From: Flavivirga sp. 57AJ16
Lineage (GTDB): Bacteria > Bacteroidota > Bacteroidia > Flavobacteriales > Flavobacteriaceae
NCBI RefSeq assembly: GCF_028736925.1
Contig: NZ_JAQZAT010000020.1
Span: forward strand, 1 to 64,000
Direction: 5' to 3'
Length of the DNA stretch: 64,000 nt
In this document: positions 48,500 to 56,681 of the stretch, piece after piece
Position numbering within the stretch: position 1 is the stretch's first letter
Layout: each line of letters begins with the position of its first letter
Notes under the pieces: generated by a model
The model's input: only the letters and a program-made list of their open reading frames with translations
Database searches by the model: none
Told to the model about the DNA's origin: nothing
Position numbers and translations under genes: made by a program

Positions 48500-48720
48500 C
48501 CCAATATTTTCCCAATTTATTGGGGCTATTCTGTTTTTTATTTTTTGTAATGTTTTTAGAATATCTTCCTCAGTAGGAAACGCGCCGTAAACCAACGATT
48601 TAAAGGTTGTGTGATAGGTATTGCTTAATTGTTTCCATGTATTTTCTATATCTGAAAATATCAAGGCTTCCTTAAAGTAACCGCTTGTTTAAAGAGGTCT
48701 GGTTGGGTGTGTAGTTTCAT
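48494..48720 (-). pseudogene. Internally deleted AbiEii/AbiGii-type toxin gene
   Basis: Directly after the AbiEi-type gene, with an ATGA overlap, a minus-strand frame starts MKLHTQPDLFKQAVT, the usual beginning of AbiEii-type nucleotidyltransferase toxins, but stops after about 19 codons at 48664. In another frame, from about 48668 on, about 58 codons remain open to a stop at 48494 (ALIFSDIENTWKQLSNTYHT ... KIKNRIAPINWENIGL), which reads like the C-terminal end of the same family. Some 200 or more residues with the catalytic centre are therefore missing, and the two ends are out of frame. The family link is from my memory of typical ends and from the antitoxin neighbour. Confidence 0.65.
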
Positions 48721-49436
48721 ATAATGTTCCAGTTTTTTTTACTTGGTAAAACGCCCTCTTTGATATTCAAATCATATGTTGTTAGTGGGTTCAGAGAGTC
48801 TTTTAGATTGCCTGTATCTTTATTTAAACTATCGAGCAAAGCTCCTAAAAACGCCCTCACTCTGGGGGGGTATTTTAGAGCATATTGATTGATTTTTTTA
48901 AGTTGGGTTTTATCCAATTCTTGAAATAAATAGGACAATCTTTTAACGGCTTCCGCGCTATCAATATCAGGAATTGAGTTGAAATCTTTTAAAGCGTCCA
49001 GTAACCCCAAAAGATTATAGTTTGTGTCTGTAACTTCAATATAACTTTTAACAGGCTTCGCTTTGATATTGATTGTGTTGACGTAAATTCTTTTTGTTAA
49101 GGAGGCTATTTTATATTCATTGGGAATTTGTGTTGTCAGTCCAAGTTGATTGTATAGAGCTATTCCTGTTATATATGCGATACGCTTGCCATTTTCAAAT
49201 AAATAAGGTTTTAGTATTTCTGCTTGGTTTGGTTTTAATTCCCCAAATATTGTTTTTTCTGGTTTATAGAAAATTCCCTTACTCACTTTTTTGATGACCT
49301 TTTTTTTAATCAAACGTTCTAAAGTTTTTGCAATGGCTGTGTAGGATGTGTTGATTGCAGCAAATTTTTTATACCCAAAGGTTTGTCCCTCGGGTATTGT
49401 TTGAATAATTGTTTCTATTTGTTTGCTAACGGTCAT
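48717..49436 (-). CDS. AbiEi-type antitoxin / DUF6088-like regulator
   Basis: A 239-residue DNA-binding protein. The N-terminal part (SKQIETIIQTIPEGQTFGYKKFA ... IAKTLERLIKKKVIKKVSKGIFYKP) is a winged helix of the AbiEi type, and the rest matches the DUF6088 body (AYITGIALYNQLGLTTQIPNEY). AbiEi proteins repress their own operon and counteract the AbiEii toxin. I take the ATG at 49436 rather than 49451, because TATATTTG (49448-49441) is a perfect -7 box and would start the transcript right at this ATG. Its toxin partner is deleted, so it may remain only as an orphan antitoxin or repressor. A 28-base palindrome lies over the promoter. Confidence 0.82.
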   Translation of the reverse strand: MTVSKQIETIIQTIPEGQTFGYKKFAAINTSYTAIAKTLERLIKKKVIKKVSKGIFYKPEKTIFGELKPNQAEILKPYLFENGKRIAYITGIALYNQLGLTTQIPNEYKIASLTKRIYVNTINIKAKPVKSYIEVTDTNYNLLGLLDALKDFNSIPDIDSAEAVKRLSYLFQELDKTQLKKINQYALKYPPRVRAFLGALLDSLNKDTGNLKDSLNPLTTYDLNIKEGVLPSKKNWNII

Positions 49437-49440
49437 GGTA

Positions 49441-49495
49441 CAAATATACATTAAAAGATATTATACTGTCAAGTTTATTGCGCAATAAACTTGAC
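49441..49495 (-). promoter_or_regulatory. Promoter with 28-base palindromic operator for the AbiEi-type gene
   Basis: A perfect 28-base palindrome at 49468-49495 consists of GTCAAGTTTATTGC and its reverse complement. On the minus strand its end TTGAC (49472-49468) is followed by 19 bases and TATATTTG (49448-49441), the Bacteroidota promoter pattern, and the ATG lies four bases later. The operator thus covers the -33 element, as expected for autorepression, and the mRNA would be leaderless. Confidence 0.75.
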
Positions 49496-49519
49496 GATTT
49501 ATTTAAGGGTTAACCATGT

Positions 49520-49550
49520 ATGAGCCGATTAATTTTGCTAATCGGCTCAT
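49520..49550. terminator. 12-bp hairpin between the AbiEi-type and RadC-like genes
   Basis: ATGAGCCGATTA (49520-49531) pairs perfectly with TAATCGGCTCAT (49539-49550) around a 7-base loop. It stands between two divergent genes, so it is not needed as a terminator and could be a second inverted-repeat operator, or it could insulate the two promoters. Confidence 0.5.
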
Positions 49551-49601
49551 CTTAATTTTAAGTGCGTACAAATTGGCTTTTTGTTGTGAGAGTTTCTCTT
49601 C

Positions 49602-50063
49602 ATGACAAAAATTGACCTTTATAAAATTCCGGAAATTGAACTCACCTATAAGCGCAAAGTCAAAGCCGATGATCGTCCGAAAATCTCATCATCTTGGGAT
49701 GCGTACAAGTTATTCCGTGAAAATTGGGATGATTTGACGATTAACTTAGCCGAAGAATTTAAGATCATGCTGCTTGATCGCAATAATCGCTGTATGGGTA
49801 TTGTTCCTATTTCAAAAGGTGGGGTATCAGGAACGGTTGTTGACCCAAAACTTATTTTTGCCTCTGCTCTTAAAGCGCGTGCCTGTGCCATCATTTTAGG
49901 TCACAATCATCCATCGGGAAATACAAAACATAGCCGTGCCGATAAAGAAATAACGGATAAACTTGTACAAGGCGGGCAATATTTAGATTTAAAAGTCCTC
50001 GATCATATTATTGTTACAGATGAAAATTATTTATCATTTGCTGATGAGGGATTAACCTTATGA
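49602..50063 (+). CDS. RadC-like JAB/MPN domain protein
   Basis: A 153-residue protein of the RadC/DUF2466 group common on mobile elements. The metal-binding JAMM pattern is visible: GHNHPSGNTKHSRADKEIT, with both His and the later Asp, followed by DLKVLDHIIVTDENYLSFADEG. Only the JAB domain is present, without the helix-hairpin-helix part of chromosomal RadC. The biological role of these proteins is not settled. The motif AGTGCGTA lies 33 bases upstream and recurs before the relaxase and the coupling-protein genes. Confidence 0.88.
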   Translation: MTKIDLYKIPEIELTYKRKVKADDRPKISSSWDAYKLFRENWDDLTINLAEEFKIMLLDRNNRCMGIVPISKGGVSGTVVDPKLIFASALKARACAIILGHNHPSGNTKHSRADKEITDKLVQGGQYLDLKVLDHIIVTDENYLSFADEGLTL

Positions 50064-50072
50064 TTTTTATAT

Positions 50073-50312
50073 TTAATCAAAACCTTCTGAAAAAAATTCT
50101 TCTAAAGATATATTTAGAGCCTTTAAGACATTTAGTAAGCTACTAAATCTCAAATCACCACCATTTTCATATCTTCCATATTGAGCTCTTGGAATTTCAT
50201 TCTCAAAAGCAAACAATTCATAATTAGAATACCCTTTTTCTTTTCTTAATTGCCTCAATCTTCTTCCTAGATTTTCCAATTGGGCTTTTGTATATACATC
50301 TTTATTTGCCAT
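50073..50312 (-). CDS. XRE-family helix-turn-helix regulator
   Basis: A 79-residue repressor-like protein consisting almost only of a Cro/CI-type helix-turn-helix (ENLGRRLRQLRKEKGYSNYELFAFENEIPRAQYGRYENGG, then SSLLNVLKALNISLEEFF). The ATG at 50312 is preferred to an upstream GTG, since it matches the domain start and lies three bases after TTTATTTG, a near -7 box, so the mRNA may be leaderless. It is convergent with the RadC-like gene, with nine bases between the stops. It likely controls element genes. Confidence 0.88.
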   Translation of the reverse strand: MANKDVYTKAQLENLGRRLRQLRKEKGYSNYELFAFENEIPRAQYGRYENGGDLRFSSLLNVLKALNISLEEFFSEGFD

Positions 50313-50533
50313 ACACAAATAAAAACTTAAATCCACTCATTTGTTACTACTAAAAAGATACTACTTATTAGTGGTTTTTTTATTACCTTAGACTCCTCAA
50401 AATATATTTAGTAATGTCATTTATAAAAAATATTTGTATTCGCGACCCATAGAGATCGTTTTATTCCTGAATTTTTCCCTTGAAACAGCTTGTCTGTTTC
50501 TCAATCCATTGTTAAATCTAAAAATTAGATAAA

Positions 50534-51211
50534 ATGAAAAAATCAATAATAATAACGTGTCTTACTGTTTTAGGAACTATTTCAATTCATGCCCAAAAAA
50601 CGAAAAAAAGTGGTAGTTTAAACAGTTTGTTTGGCGTGAATGTTCAAGAAAGCCATGACAAATTTGAAGGCACTACCACCTATCGTATGACGGGCAATAA
50701 AGTTAAAATTAATGGAGCTGTTGCAGGCGGTGTTTTAAAAGGGGCTTTAGGTCTTATCACTAAAAACCCGAAATTCAGTATCATGACAACACGGCTTCAA
50801 CTTGAAAACCATATTACAAAAGACAGTGTTAATCATCTTGCCGTTATCTTCAAAATCAGTTTAGAGGATAATGGCGCATTTCGTGTCATGGAAGGAGAAT
50901 CTCTAATCTTTCTAGCTGATGGTCAACGCATCGGGTTATCGACTGATGGTGCTTTTAATCAAGATGATTTTGTTATAGATGGAGATTCAAAAACCCATGC
51001 CCGTTACGCCATTACTCAAAGTCAAATAGAGCAGATAATTAATTCGGAAGTTGTAGAGTTTCGCATTATGCAAGACGGCTATCAACTAGGCGAAGCGGAA
51101 GCCAGAGATAAAGGCGACACTTCTTTTGAGGGGTCTTTTTCTAAAAAGAACTTTAAAGCATGGCAGGATTTTTATGAGAACTACATTATTAACACCCCTA
51201 ACAAATCCTAA
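50534..51211 (+). CDS. Exported protein of unknown function
   Basis: A 225-residue protein with a clear signal peptide (MKKSIIITCLTVLGTISIHA, then QK). The mature part has the pattern of a beta-rich domain (TTYRMTGNKVKINGAVAGGV; GESLIFLADGQRIGLSTDGAF) and ends in an aromatic-rich tail. I recognise no family; plain secreted proteins with a similar look are frequent in flavobacterial genomes. It is followed five bases later by a small membrane protein, so the two may work together. Confidence 0.7.
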   Translation: MKKSIIITCLTVLGTISIHAQKTKKSGSLNSLFGVNVQESHDKFEGTTTYRMTGNKVKINGAVAGGVLKGALGLITKNPKFSIMTTRLQLENHITKDSVNHLAVIFKISLEDNGAFRVMEGESLIFLADGQRIGLSTDGAFNQDDFVIDGDSKTHARYAITQSQIEQIINSEVVEFRIMQDGYQLGEAEARDKGDTSFEGSFSKKNFKAWQDFYENYIINTPNKS

Positions 51212-51215
51212 TAAC

Positions 51216-51470
51216 ATGCTTTTACCAATGCTACTACTAGGGATAACAGTTTTCCTAAAAATCAAAGGGTATCAAATTCAAGATGCTAAAAGAAAATATG
51301 AATTTAAAAATCGAACTTCAGGAGGAACGGTGGAGTTCAAGACGTTTGAAGAATCAAAAAGTCACGAGAAACAAAAAACATGGGGTGGTTTTTTATCTCA
51401 TTTAGGAAATATGGGGATTGTTATCACAATTATTTCCTTTGCTTATAAAATTTTGATTGCCAAAAACTAA
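51216..51470 (+). CDS. Small two-span membrane protein
   Basis: An 84-residue protein with a hydrophobic stretch at each end (MLLPMLLLGITVFL and MGIVITIISFAYKILI) and a charged middle (about 17-55). I chose the ATG at 51216, four bases after the preceding stop; a longer frame from 51126 would overlap the upstream gene and start with a basic, unrelated tail. Function unknown. It is located between two exported proteins in the mobile element. Confidence 0.6.
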   Translation: MLLPMLLLGITVFLKIKGYQIQDAKRKYEFKNRTSGGTVEFKTFEESKSHEKQKTWGGFLSHLGNMGIVITIISFAYKILIAKN

Positions 51471-51494
51471 TTATAAACATTAAAATCAAAAAAA

Positions 51495-52424
51495 ATGAAA
51501 ACACTATTATTTAGCTACAAATTTTTATTTATGACCCTTATGTTTTTGCCATTATCTTTATGCTCTAAAGACAATGAAGATGATTTTGGTGATAATGAGT
51601 CAGAAGTGGTCGTATTAAATACAATTAGACAAACACCCATTTATAACACCTCCAATGGCTATCAATGGAATGATGTAAACTACCCTAATTCTAATTTATC
51701 CATTATGTCATATAGCACTTCAAATGTAATCGGAGAGTTTGGCGCAAGTGATGCAGAAGAGGAATTAGAAATTATAATGGAAATTGCTCGAAAAACAACA
51801 ATTGATGAAAACAAGAAAAAAGTAGATACCGTAAATTATAAGAGGGCCTGGGGGTATGATCTTTTAGATGCAGTAATGAATAAATCAGACTACTACATCA
51901 CAAAAAAAGAAGGAGGAACCCTGTTTGTTACAAAAGACAAAAAGTTCAGAGTTGAAAAATATTTATTAGGGAGTAGGTATGTTCCGGGGTTTGCTTTTTC
52001 ATATGCAGGATTATTCCGTTCTTTTGATAATGGTCTTGATTTATATTCAACGTTAAATGGTAATATTTACTATACTGATGATGATGTTTTCTCTTATTAT
52101 GAACCAACCAAAATACCTGTTTATCAATATGTTGATTACAGAATGCTGCTCCATTTTCGGTTTTTGATTAGGAATGGCGCAAAAGATATAAGCCTAAAAG
52201 GAATAAAAGAGGATGGCACAGAAATGTCATTCACCTTAAATGAAAATTCTGATTTAATAGCACTTTCAGATGAGTTTGAAGCCAATGAAATAGAAACTAT
52301 TTGGTTTTTAGCTAAAGGTAATTACCGTGTTGATTACTTCAATGGCATAATTTTTTCAAATGAATCAGGGGACAACAGCTCTCACGAAATTGAATATAGA
52401 TATGGAGAACCTATATTTGATTAG
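51495..52424 (+). CDS. Lipoprotein of unknown function
   Basis: A 309-residue exported protein with a lipoprotein signal (TLMFLPLSLC, Cys23) followed by an acidic stretch (SKDNEDDFGDNESE), the usual signal for surface display in flavobacteria. The rest is rich in Tyr and Asp and without recognised motif. It lies 24 bases after the small membrane protein and may be in the same transcript. The gene ends before a hairpin at 52451-52484. Confidence 0.65.
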   Translation: MKTLLFSYKFLFMTLMFLPLSLCSKDNEDDFGDNESEVVVLNTIRQTPIYNTSNGYQWNDVNYPNSNLSIMSYSTSNVIGEFGASDAEEELEIIMEIARKTTIDENKKKVDTVNYKRAWGYDLLDAVMNKSDYYITKKEGGTLFVTKDKKFRVEKYLLGSRYVPGFAFSYAGLFRSFDNGLDLYSTLNGNIYYTDDDVFSYYEPTKIPVYQYVDYRMLLHFRFLIRNGAKDISLKGIKEDGTEMSFTLNENSDLIALSDEFEANEIETIWFLAKGNYRVDYFNGIIFSNESGDNSSHEIEYRYGEPIFD

Positions 52425-52450
52425 GGAGGACATACTAAAAAAGTTATCAC

Positions 52451-52484
52451 GCAAGAGGCTGTCCCGAATTAGACGGCCTCTTGC
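52451..52484. terminator. Bidirectional hairpin between convergent genes
   Basis: GCAAGAGGC (52451-52459) pairs with GCCTCTTGC (52476-52484), and the inner GTC/GAC can lengthen the stem. It lies between the convergent lipoprotein gene and the 52484-53155 gene, whose stop codon touches the stem, so it can end transcription from both sides. Confidence 0.65.
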
Positions 52485-53155
52485 TATTCAAAATCATCTG
52501 AGGGTGATGGGGTTTTATTCTTATCTGTAACGATGTCCTTAGAATTTTCTTTAAACGCTATTTGTCTGTCAAAGAATTCATGGCTTGTATTTTCGTCCAT
52601 TTGAATTGTAGGTTCTGTTTTATTATGTTGCTCAATTTCTTTTTCCTCCAATGATGTGTTTTTTTGTTTTGTCTCAAGATTTCCAAAAAATTCTTTGGAT
52701 TTTTCGTCACTCATCTTAATGTCTAGTTTTTCAGGTTCAGATTTTTCTAACTCTTGTTGATGTTTTTTATAGCCACCAACATCTTTCTCAGATAAAATGG
52801 CTAAATCTTGATGGGGCATATCCGCAATCTGATTAATTGTGTGATTAGCATAATCTGCACTTTTGGCTTTATTAAGCATTTCATCTTTAATCTTTTTATC
52901 ATATTGCTCTTTGGTTTCAGCTTTTAATTTATTAGCAGTTTCTTTGGATGCAATTTCTTTTTTATAGTTTTGATTTAATGCTATATCACCCTTAGGTTTA
53001 AGCGTAAGATTTGGCTTTTGATAAGTAGCAAATCGTGATTTATCGATACTACTTATAGCCTTGTTCTTTTCTTCAATCAAATCTTGAACCTCTTGACTTC
53101 TTTGGGCTATTTCATAAATAACTTCGAGGTCTAAATCATCTGGTTTTGTTGACAT
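52484..53155 (-). CDS. Hydrophilic, probably disordered protein of unknown function
   Basis: A 223-residue protein rich in Lys, Glu, Asp, Gln and Asn, with no membrane segment and little predicted hydrophobic core. Two similar segments stand in the C-terminal half, DIKMSDEKSKEFFGNLE and TIQMDENTSHEFFDRQI, which may be repeated short binding motifs. The N-terminus (LDLEVIYEIAQRSQEVQDLIEEKNKAI) could be a coiled coil. It lies in the mobile element but shows no match to a known transfer protein that I can name. Confidence 0.6.
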   Translation of the reverse strand: MSTKPDDLDLEVIYEIAQRSQEVQDLIEEKNKAISSIDKSRFATYQKPNLTLKPKGDIALNQNYKKEIASKETANKLKAETKEQYDKKIKDEMLNKAKSADYANHTINQIADMPHQDLAILSEKDVGGYKKHQQELEKSEPEKLDIKMSDEKSKEFFGNLETKQKNTSLEEKEIEQHNKTEPTIQMDENTSHEFFDRQIAFKENSKDIVTDKNKTPSPSDDFE

Positions 53156-53219
53156 AAATCATATTTTATGGTAGCTTATACATGCTATTCTAGCCGATAA
53201 CAAATGGAGGTAAGTAATC

Positions 53220-53507
53220 ATGGTTTATTCTAATTGGGAAAAACTTGAAAGATATTCCAATGAAGATATTGAGTATAAAGATGAGGCTAGAAAATTAATT
53301 TGCCAATCTCTGGGTTTTGAACCTCCCATTCATATTTCAATGGTAGCCGAATTAACATTTAGACAAAATCTCAAAAAAATAGCATCAGGAGAAATCTCAA
53401 AAAAAATTTTAGACGAACAAATCGAAATTCAAACGAATTTAATAATTAATACACTAATTCCGAAATATGCTCCTGAACTTTCCGAATTTGTAAAAAGAGA
53501 TTCCTAA
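53220..53507 (+). CDS. Small hypothetical protein
   Basis: A 95-residue protein, apparently all-helical (EDIEYKDEARKLICQSLGFEPPIHISMVAELTFRQNLKKIASGEISKKILDEQIEIQTNLI), without signal or membrane segment. The start at 53220 is preceded by GGAGG at 53207-53211 (upstream, in the plus strand), a strong Shine-Dalgarno-like sequence unusual for this phylum. Function unknown. It is divergent from the preceding gene and convergent with the next. Confidence 0.6.
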   Translation: MVYSNWEKLERYSNEDIEYKDEARKLICQSLGFEPPIHISMVAELTFRQNLKKIASGEISKKILDEQIEIQTNLIINTLIPKYAPELSEFVKRDS

Positions 53508-53531
53508 TCATTCCCCTGACCACTATTATCA

Positions 53532-54371
53532 CTACCCATGATCTTGGTCTCCTTTACCATCCAAAAAATCATTATCCCAAATATCTTTTGTCGTTTGAAA
53601 AGAATCTTCAACGAGATTATAGAGTGATTTTCTCATGCCTTCATCATCAGGTAACTCAATGGGTAAATAAACACCTTTAGTGTCTTGTTTTGGTTTACGA
53701 CCAATAAACACATCATATTTCATTTCACTACAAATTTTCTTGTCGATATTATCCAAAACCCAATTACGTCCCTGTTGGGCTTTACTTAAATTTCTCAATC
53801 CATATATAATCCCACAAAAGATCAAAATCATTCCAACAACACGAGTGATAGGTATCAGTACGAAAATAATGCCTATGAGTACTGGTATGGCGGGTTCTAT
53901 TAAAACATGAATAGTGTAATTTGAAACTTTCATGCCTCGAAAAATCTTGCCGAGTATCTTTACCCAAAAGGTATTCAATTCTCCATCTGAAAGGCTAAAT
54001 CGCTTAAAATCGTAGGTCGTGCCATATTTCTTTATTTCCATGCGGTGGTAAATTGAAAAACCGAGATACGCACATGAAAAAATAAATAAAACAATGCCAG
54101 CTCCATTTATTCTTAAACGAAACAAATTGTCCAACCAAGAATAACTAATATTCAATATTAAAAAGAGACCTATGGATTGTGCCAGTGTTATATAACGTTC
54201 TCCAAACCGTTTCCTTAAAAACACTTCAATGATGGCAGATGCGTGGGAGGCAAACATCATAAAAAACCCTAAAACAAACTCGGAAACATGGTTTGTGCGA
54301 CCTTTGTGGATTTCAATAAAAACATTTCTTTTTTCTGGGTTGTAACGGTAATACTGACTTTCTGTACTCAT
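53532..54371 (-). CDS. Membrane partner of the coupling-protein ATPase
   Basis: A 279-residue inner-membrane protein with about five hydrophobic segments (FVLGFFMMFASHASAIIEVF; LAQSIGLFLILNISYSWL; GAGIVLFIFSCAYLGFSIYH; EPAIPVLIGIIFVLIP; VVGMILIFCGIIYGL) and a cytoplasmic C-terminal part (about 205-279). It starts inside the stop codon of the coupling ATPase (ATGA overlap), so the two are translationally coupled. Since the ATPase itself lacks membrane helices, this protein probably supplies the membrane anchor of the coupling complex. I do not recognise a named family. Confidence 0.7.
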   Translation of the reverse strand: MSTESQYYRYNPEKRNVFIEIHKGRTNHVSEFVLGFFMMFASHASAIIEVFLRKRFGERYITLAQSIGLFLILNISYSWLDNLFRLRINGAGIVLFIFSCAYLGFSIYHRMEIKKYGTTYDFKRFSLSDGELNTFWVKILGKIFRGMKVSNYTIHVLIEPAIPVLIGIIFVLIPITRVVGMILIFCGIIYGLRNLSKAQQGRNWVLDNIDKKICSEMKYDVFIGRKPKQDTKGVYLPIELPDDEGMRKSLYNLVEDSFQTTKDIWDNDFLDGKGDQDHG

Positions 54372-55783
54372 ATTGATTGTTGGTTTATAGTGAATAATGC
54401 ATAATTTTTCCCTGTGCTTAAAAAGGGAATGCCCTGTCGATGGACAACTGTTTGAATTTCAAAATCGTTGAGAGGGCCTCCCGTTTTTTGTCTTGCAAAC
54501 TCTGACGGCTGTATCGTGTGGAGTAGGTTTTGTGATGTTCCTTCTGAAAATGACGCATTATCACCCATAGACATATTTTCACTTCCAACCCAATGCAGTT
54601 CTTTACCAATAAGATCTGCCGCATATTCATTGGTTTCTACATCTGAATTGGCATGAAAGAATTTTGTCCCCAAATTACCCGCTAAGGCTTTAAATCGATA
54701 TGCTCCTCTATCACCACCGCCTGCATGCAAACTAAAATTAGGTAAGTTTTGGGTCAAATAGACTGTACAGGCTCGATAACTTCTTGCGGTCGATTGGTGG
54801 TCAATATCATGGTCGTGCAAAAAATAATGTGCCTCATCCACCCATAAAAATGTTGGACGACTGTTATCTCTTATCTGCCGCCTTTGCATGGCGCGTTGCC
54901 AGATATATTTAAATAATACTTGTCCATCCCTACCTGTATTTTCAAAAATCAAATAAGGCAAGTTCACAATAATAATTTTCCCCTTAATGGTATCTTCTGG
55001 TGTTATAGTCGTTTTGGTATTGAAAAGAGAATAAAGAGGGTCACGCATAAAGCGGTCGCCAAACCCAAAAAACATTTGCTCGACAATGCTTCTGGTTTTT
55101 TCAGAGAGATAGAGCCAATTGCCATAGAAAAAATCCTCTATAATATATAATCGTCTTGCCTGATTGTCTCTTTCTTGGGACGGCGGTGCATTATTAAGAG
55201 CGTTTGCCGCATATTCCATCAATCGAAAACATTGGGAGCTTTGTCTCCAGGATTCATTGCTTAATTCTGCTTTTGTTTTCGGGGCGGACTGGACAATTTT
55301 ATAAATATGCTCAAAGCGGATTTTCTTTTGGGTAAGTAAACAAAGGTCAACGGCATTGACGAGTAATTGCTGTAAAGCGGCATCCCAAAATGCTTTATCG
55401 GATTCCTGTCCATCATTCGCGCCAGCCTTGATAACTGTCTTCAAGGTGTCAGCAATATTATGCGTGATGCCCGTGCCTTTATCTGGTCGGCTACTTTCAT
55501 AATCAAGAAAGTTGAAATAATGCCCAATATCATGACCAAATATAATAAGGTCATCTTCCCGACCGTGTTTTTTGCAGTAGGATTTCCAAAGTTCAAGTTC
55601 GTCCTCTTTGGCGGTTAAAACCAAGCCACCAAATCCACTAGTTAAATATTTTTTAGCTAAAAGCGCACCTGAGCCAGACGTTTTTCCACTACCTAAACCG
55701 CCCATAATAAGCACACCTTCGCATGCATCACGCACCGTAAAGGGATGACCGACTTGCCAATTGATAAGAGGAATGTCTAACAT
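54368..55783 (-). CDS. Type IV coupling protein ATPase (VirD4/TraG-like), no membrane domain
   Basis: A 471-residue ATPase that should link the relaxase-DNA complex to a secretion channel. Walker A is GGLGSGKT (about 28-35, Lys34), Walker B is FLWVDEAHYFL, and conserved segments include AGNLGTKFFHANSDVETNEYAADLIG and the C-terminal FLSTGKNYALF. The usual N-terminal membrane helices of VirD4 proteins are absent: the Walker A lies only 28 residues from the start. The following gene, overlapping by four bases, encodes a membrane protein that may replace them. The motif AGTGCGTA occurs upstream at 55948-55941. Confidence 0.82.
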   Translation of the reverse strand: MLDIPLINWQVGHPFTVRDACEGVLIMGGLGSGKTSGSGALLAKKYLTSGFGGLVLTAKEDELELWKSYCKKHGREDDLIIFGHDIGHYFNFLDYESSRPDKGTGITHNIADTLKTVIKAGANDGQESDKAFWDAALQQLLVNAVDLCLLTQKKIRFEHIYKIVQSAPKTKAELSNESWRQSSQCFRLMEYAANALNNAPPSQERDNQARRLYIIEDFFYGNWLYLSEKTRSIVEQMFFGFGDRFMRDPLYSLFNTKTTITPEDTIKGKIIIVNLPYLIFENTGRDGQVLFKYIWQRAMQRRQIRDNSRPTFLWVDEAHYFLHDHDIDHQSTARSYRACTVYLTQNLPNFSLHAGGGDRGAYRFKALAGNLGTKFFHANSDVETNEYAADLIGKELHWVGSENMSMGDNASFSEGTSQNLLHTIQPSEFARQKTGGPLNDFEIQTVVHRQGIPFLSTGKNYALFTINQQSI

Positions 55784-55940
55784 AAAATTTATGCTTTAAC
55801 ATTCTTAGGAAGGGAATTACACCAAATATATGGATATTTATTAAAACATAAGAAAATACTTATTTGCCGAAAATATTTTTAGTTAGGGTTCGTTTACAAA
55901 AAAGCCTAAAGCACCGCTTAGGGGAGATGTCTGATAGATA

Positions 55941-55948
55941 TACGCACT
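55941..55948 (-). promoter_or_regulatory. AGTGCGTA motif upstream of the coupling-protein gene
   Basis: AGTGCGTA on the minus strand, 157 bases before the coupling ATPase. The same 8 bases, in the same orientation relative to the gene, lie before the RadC-like gene (49561-49568) and the relaxase (59096-59103). This may be a common operator of the element; at this length chance is not excluded. Confidence 0.35.
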
Positions 55949-55982
55949 GTAAAGTTGGTGTAAATTTATCATACTAATATTG

Positions 55983-56666
55983 TTAATCACTTTTTACTAT
56001 ATCTACAATATTTTTTATCCTAATTTCCAGCTCTTTTAGGCTTATATTTCTTTCGTATATCTGGCTACCTATGTTTATTCCTTTTGCCCCAGAGGAGAGG
56101 TAATTCTTGATTAGACTTTTATTAAAGGCATTTCCGCTTGGAATTATTGGGCAACTAACGAACTTACTCAAATATTTAATATATCCTGGAGAATGATAAA
56201 TATTTAGATGGCCATCAGCTTCTTTGAATACAGAAGGAAATATTTTTAATCCATTAGCTCCCAATTTTGAAGCAGTAATGGCCTCAGTGATTGTTTCAAC
56301 CGCAGGTAAAAAAGTAAATTCACGCTTTTTAGCATCTTGAAGTAACTTGTCGTTTAGGTATATTGAAAGGCAGCTATTAATACCATATTGAGCAAGAATT
56401 TCTAAATCTGAAATATTCATTACCGTACCCGCGGAAATATTTACATATTTCCCGAAAGAATCTATTAAAATCTCGATACATTTTAAAGATTCCGTATCTA
56501 TCTCACTAAATGCAGCATTGCCAGTGCGAATTGGGACTTCAAAAATGGTAATCCCACTATCAAGTAATGTTTGACCAACTTGTTTCGCTTCGGTTTCTTT
56601 AAGCCCGCGTAGTGCAGGTACTATTGGCATTTCTTTTAGAGCATCTAAAAAGTTTCTTGTTTTCAT
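55983..56666 (-). CDS. DgoA/KDPG-type aldolase in element cargo
   Basis: A 227-residue class I aldolase of the KDPG/KDPGal family, which joins or splits pyruvate and an aldehyde (e.g. glyceraldehyde 3-phosphate). Conserved parts are PALRG near the N-terminus, FEVPIRT with catalytic Glu43, SAGTV, GLKIFPS with the Schiff-base Lys141, PSGNAF and NIGSQIY. The LRG and LKIFPS text is closer to DgoA than to Eda. It is the last gene of a three-gene operon, 15 bases after the preceding gene. Because the other two genes are not sugar-acid catabolic genes, it may serve biosynthesis of a small molecule instead of uronate breakdown. Confidence 0.88.
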   Translation of the reverse strand: MKTRNFLDALKEMPIVPALRGLKETEAKQVGQTLLDSGITIFEVPIRTGNAAFSEIDTESLKCIEILIDSFGKYVNISAGTVMNISDLEILAQYGINSCLSIYLNDKLLQDAKKREFTFLPAVETITEAITASKLGANGLKIFPSVFKEADGHLNIYHSPGYIKYLSKFVSCPIIPSGNAFNKSLIKNYLSSGAKGINIGSQIYERNISLKELEIRIKNIVDIVKSD

Positions 56667-56681
56667 ATTAATTTTTCATTT

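Noticed and set aside
49520-49550. Calling the 12-bp hairpin a plain terminator
   Set aside because: It stands between divergent genes where no transcript needs to end, so a regulatory role is at least as likely; listed with low confidence.
55983-56666. Reading the aldolase as the missing last step of the uronate PUL
   Set aside because: It lies in the mobile element more than 50 kb away, within an operon of unrelated genes, and resembles DgoA more than Eda.
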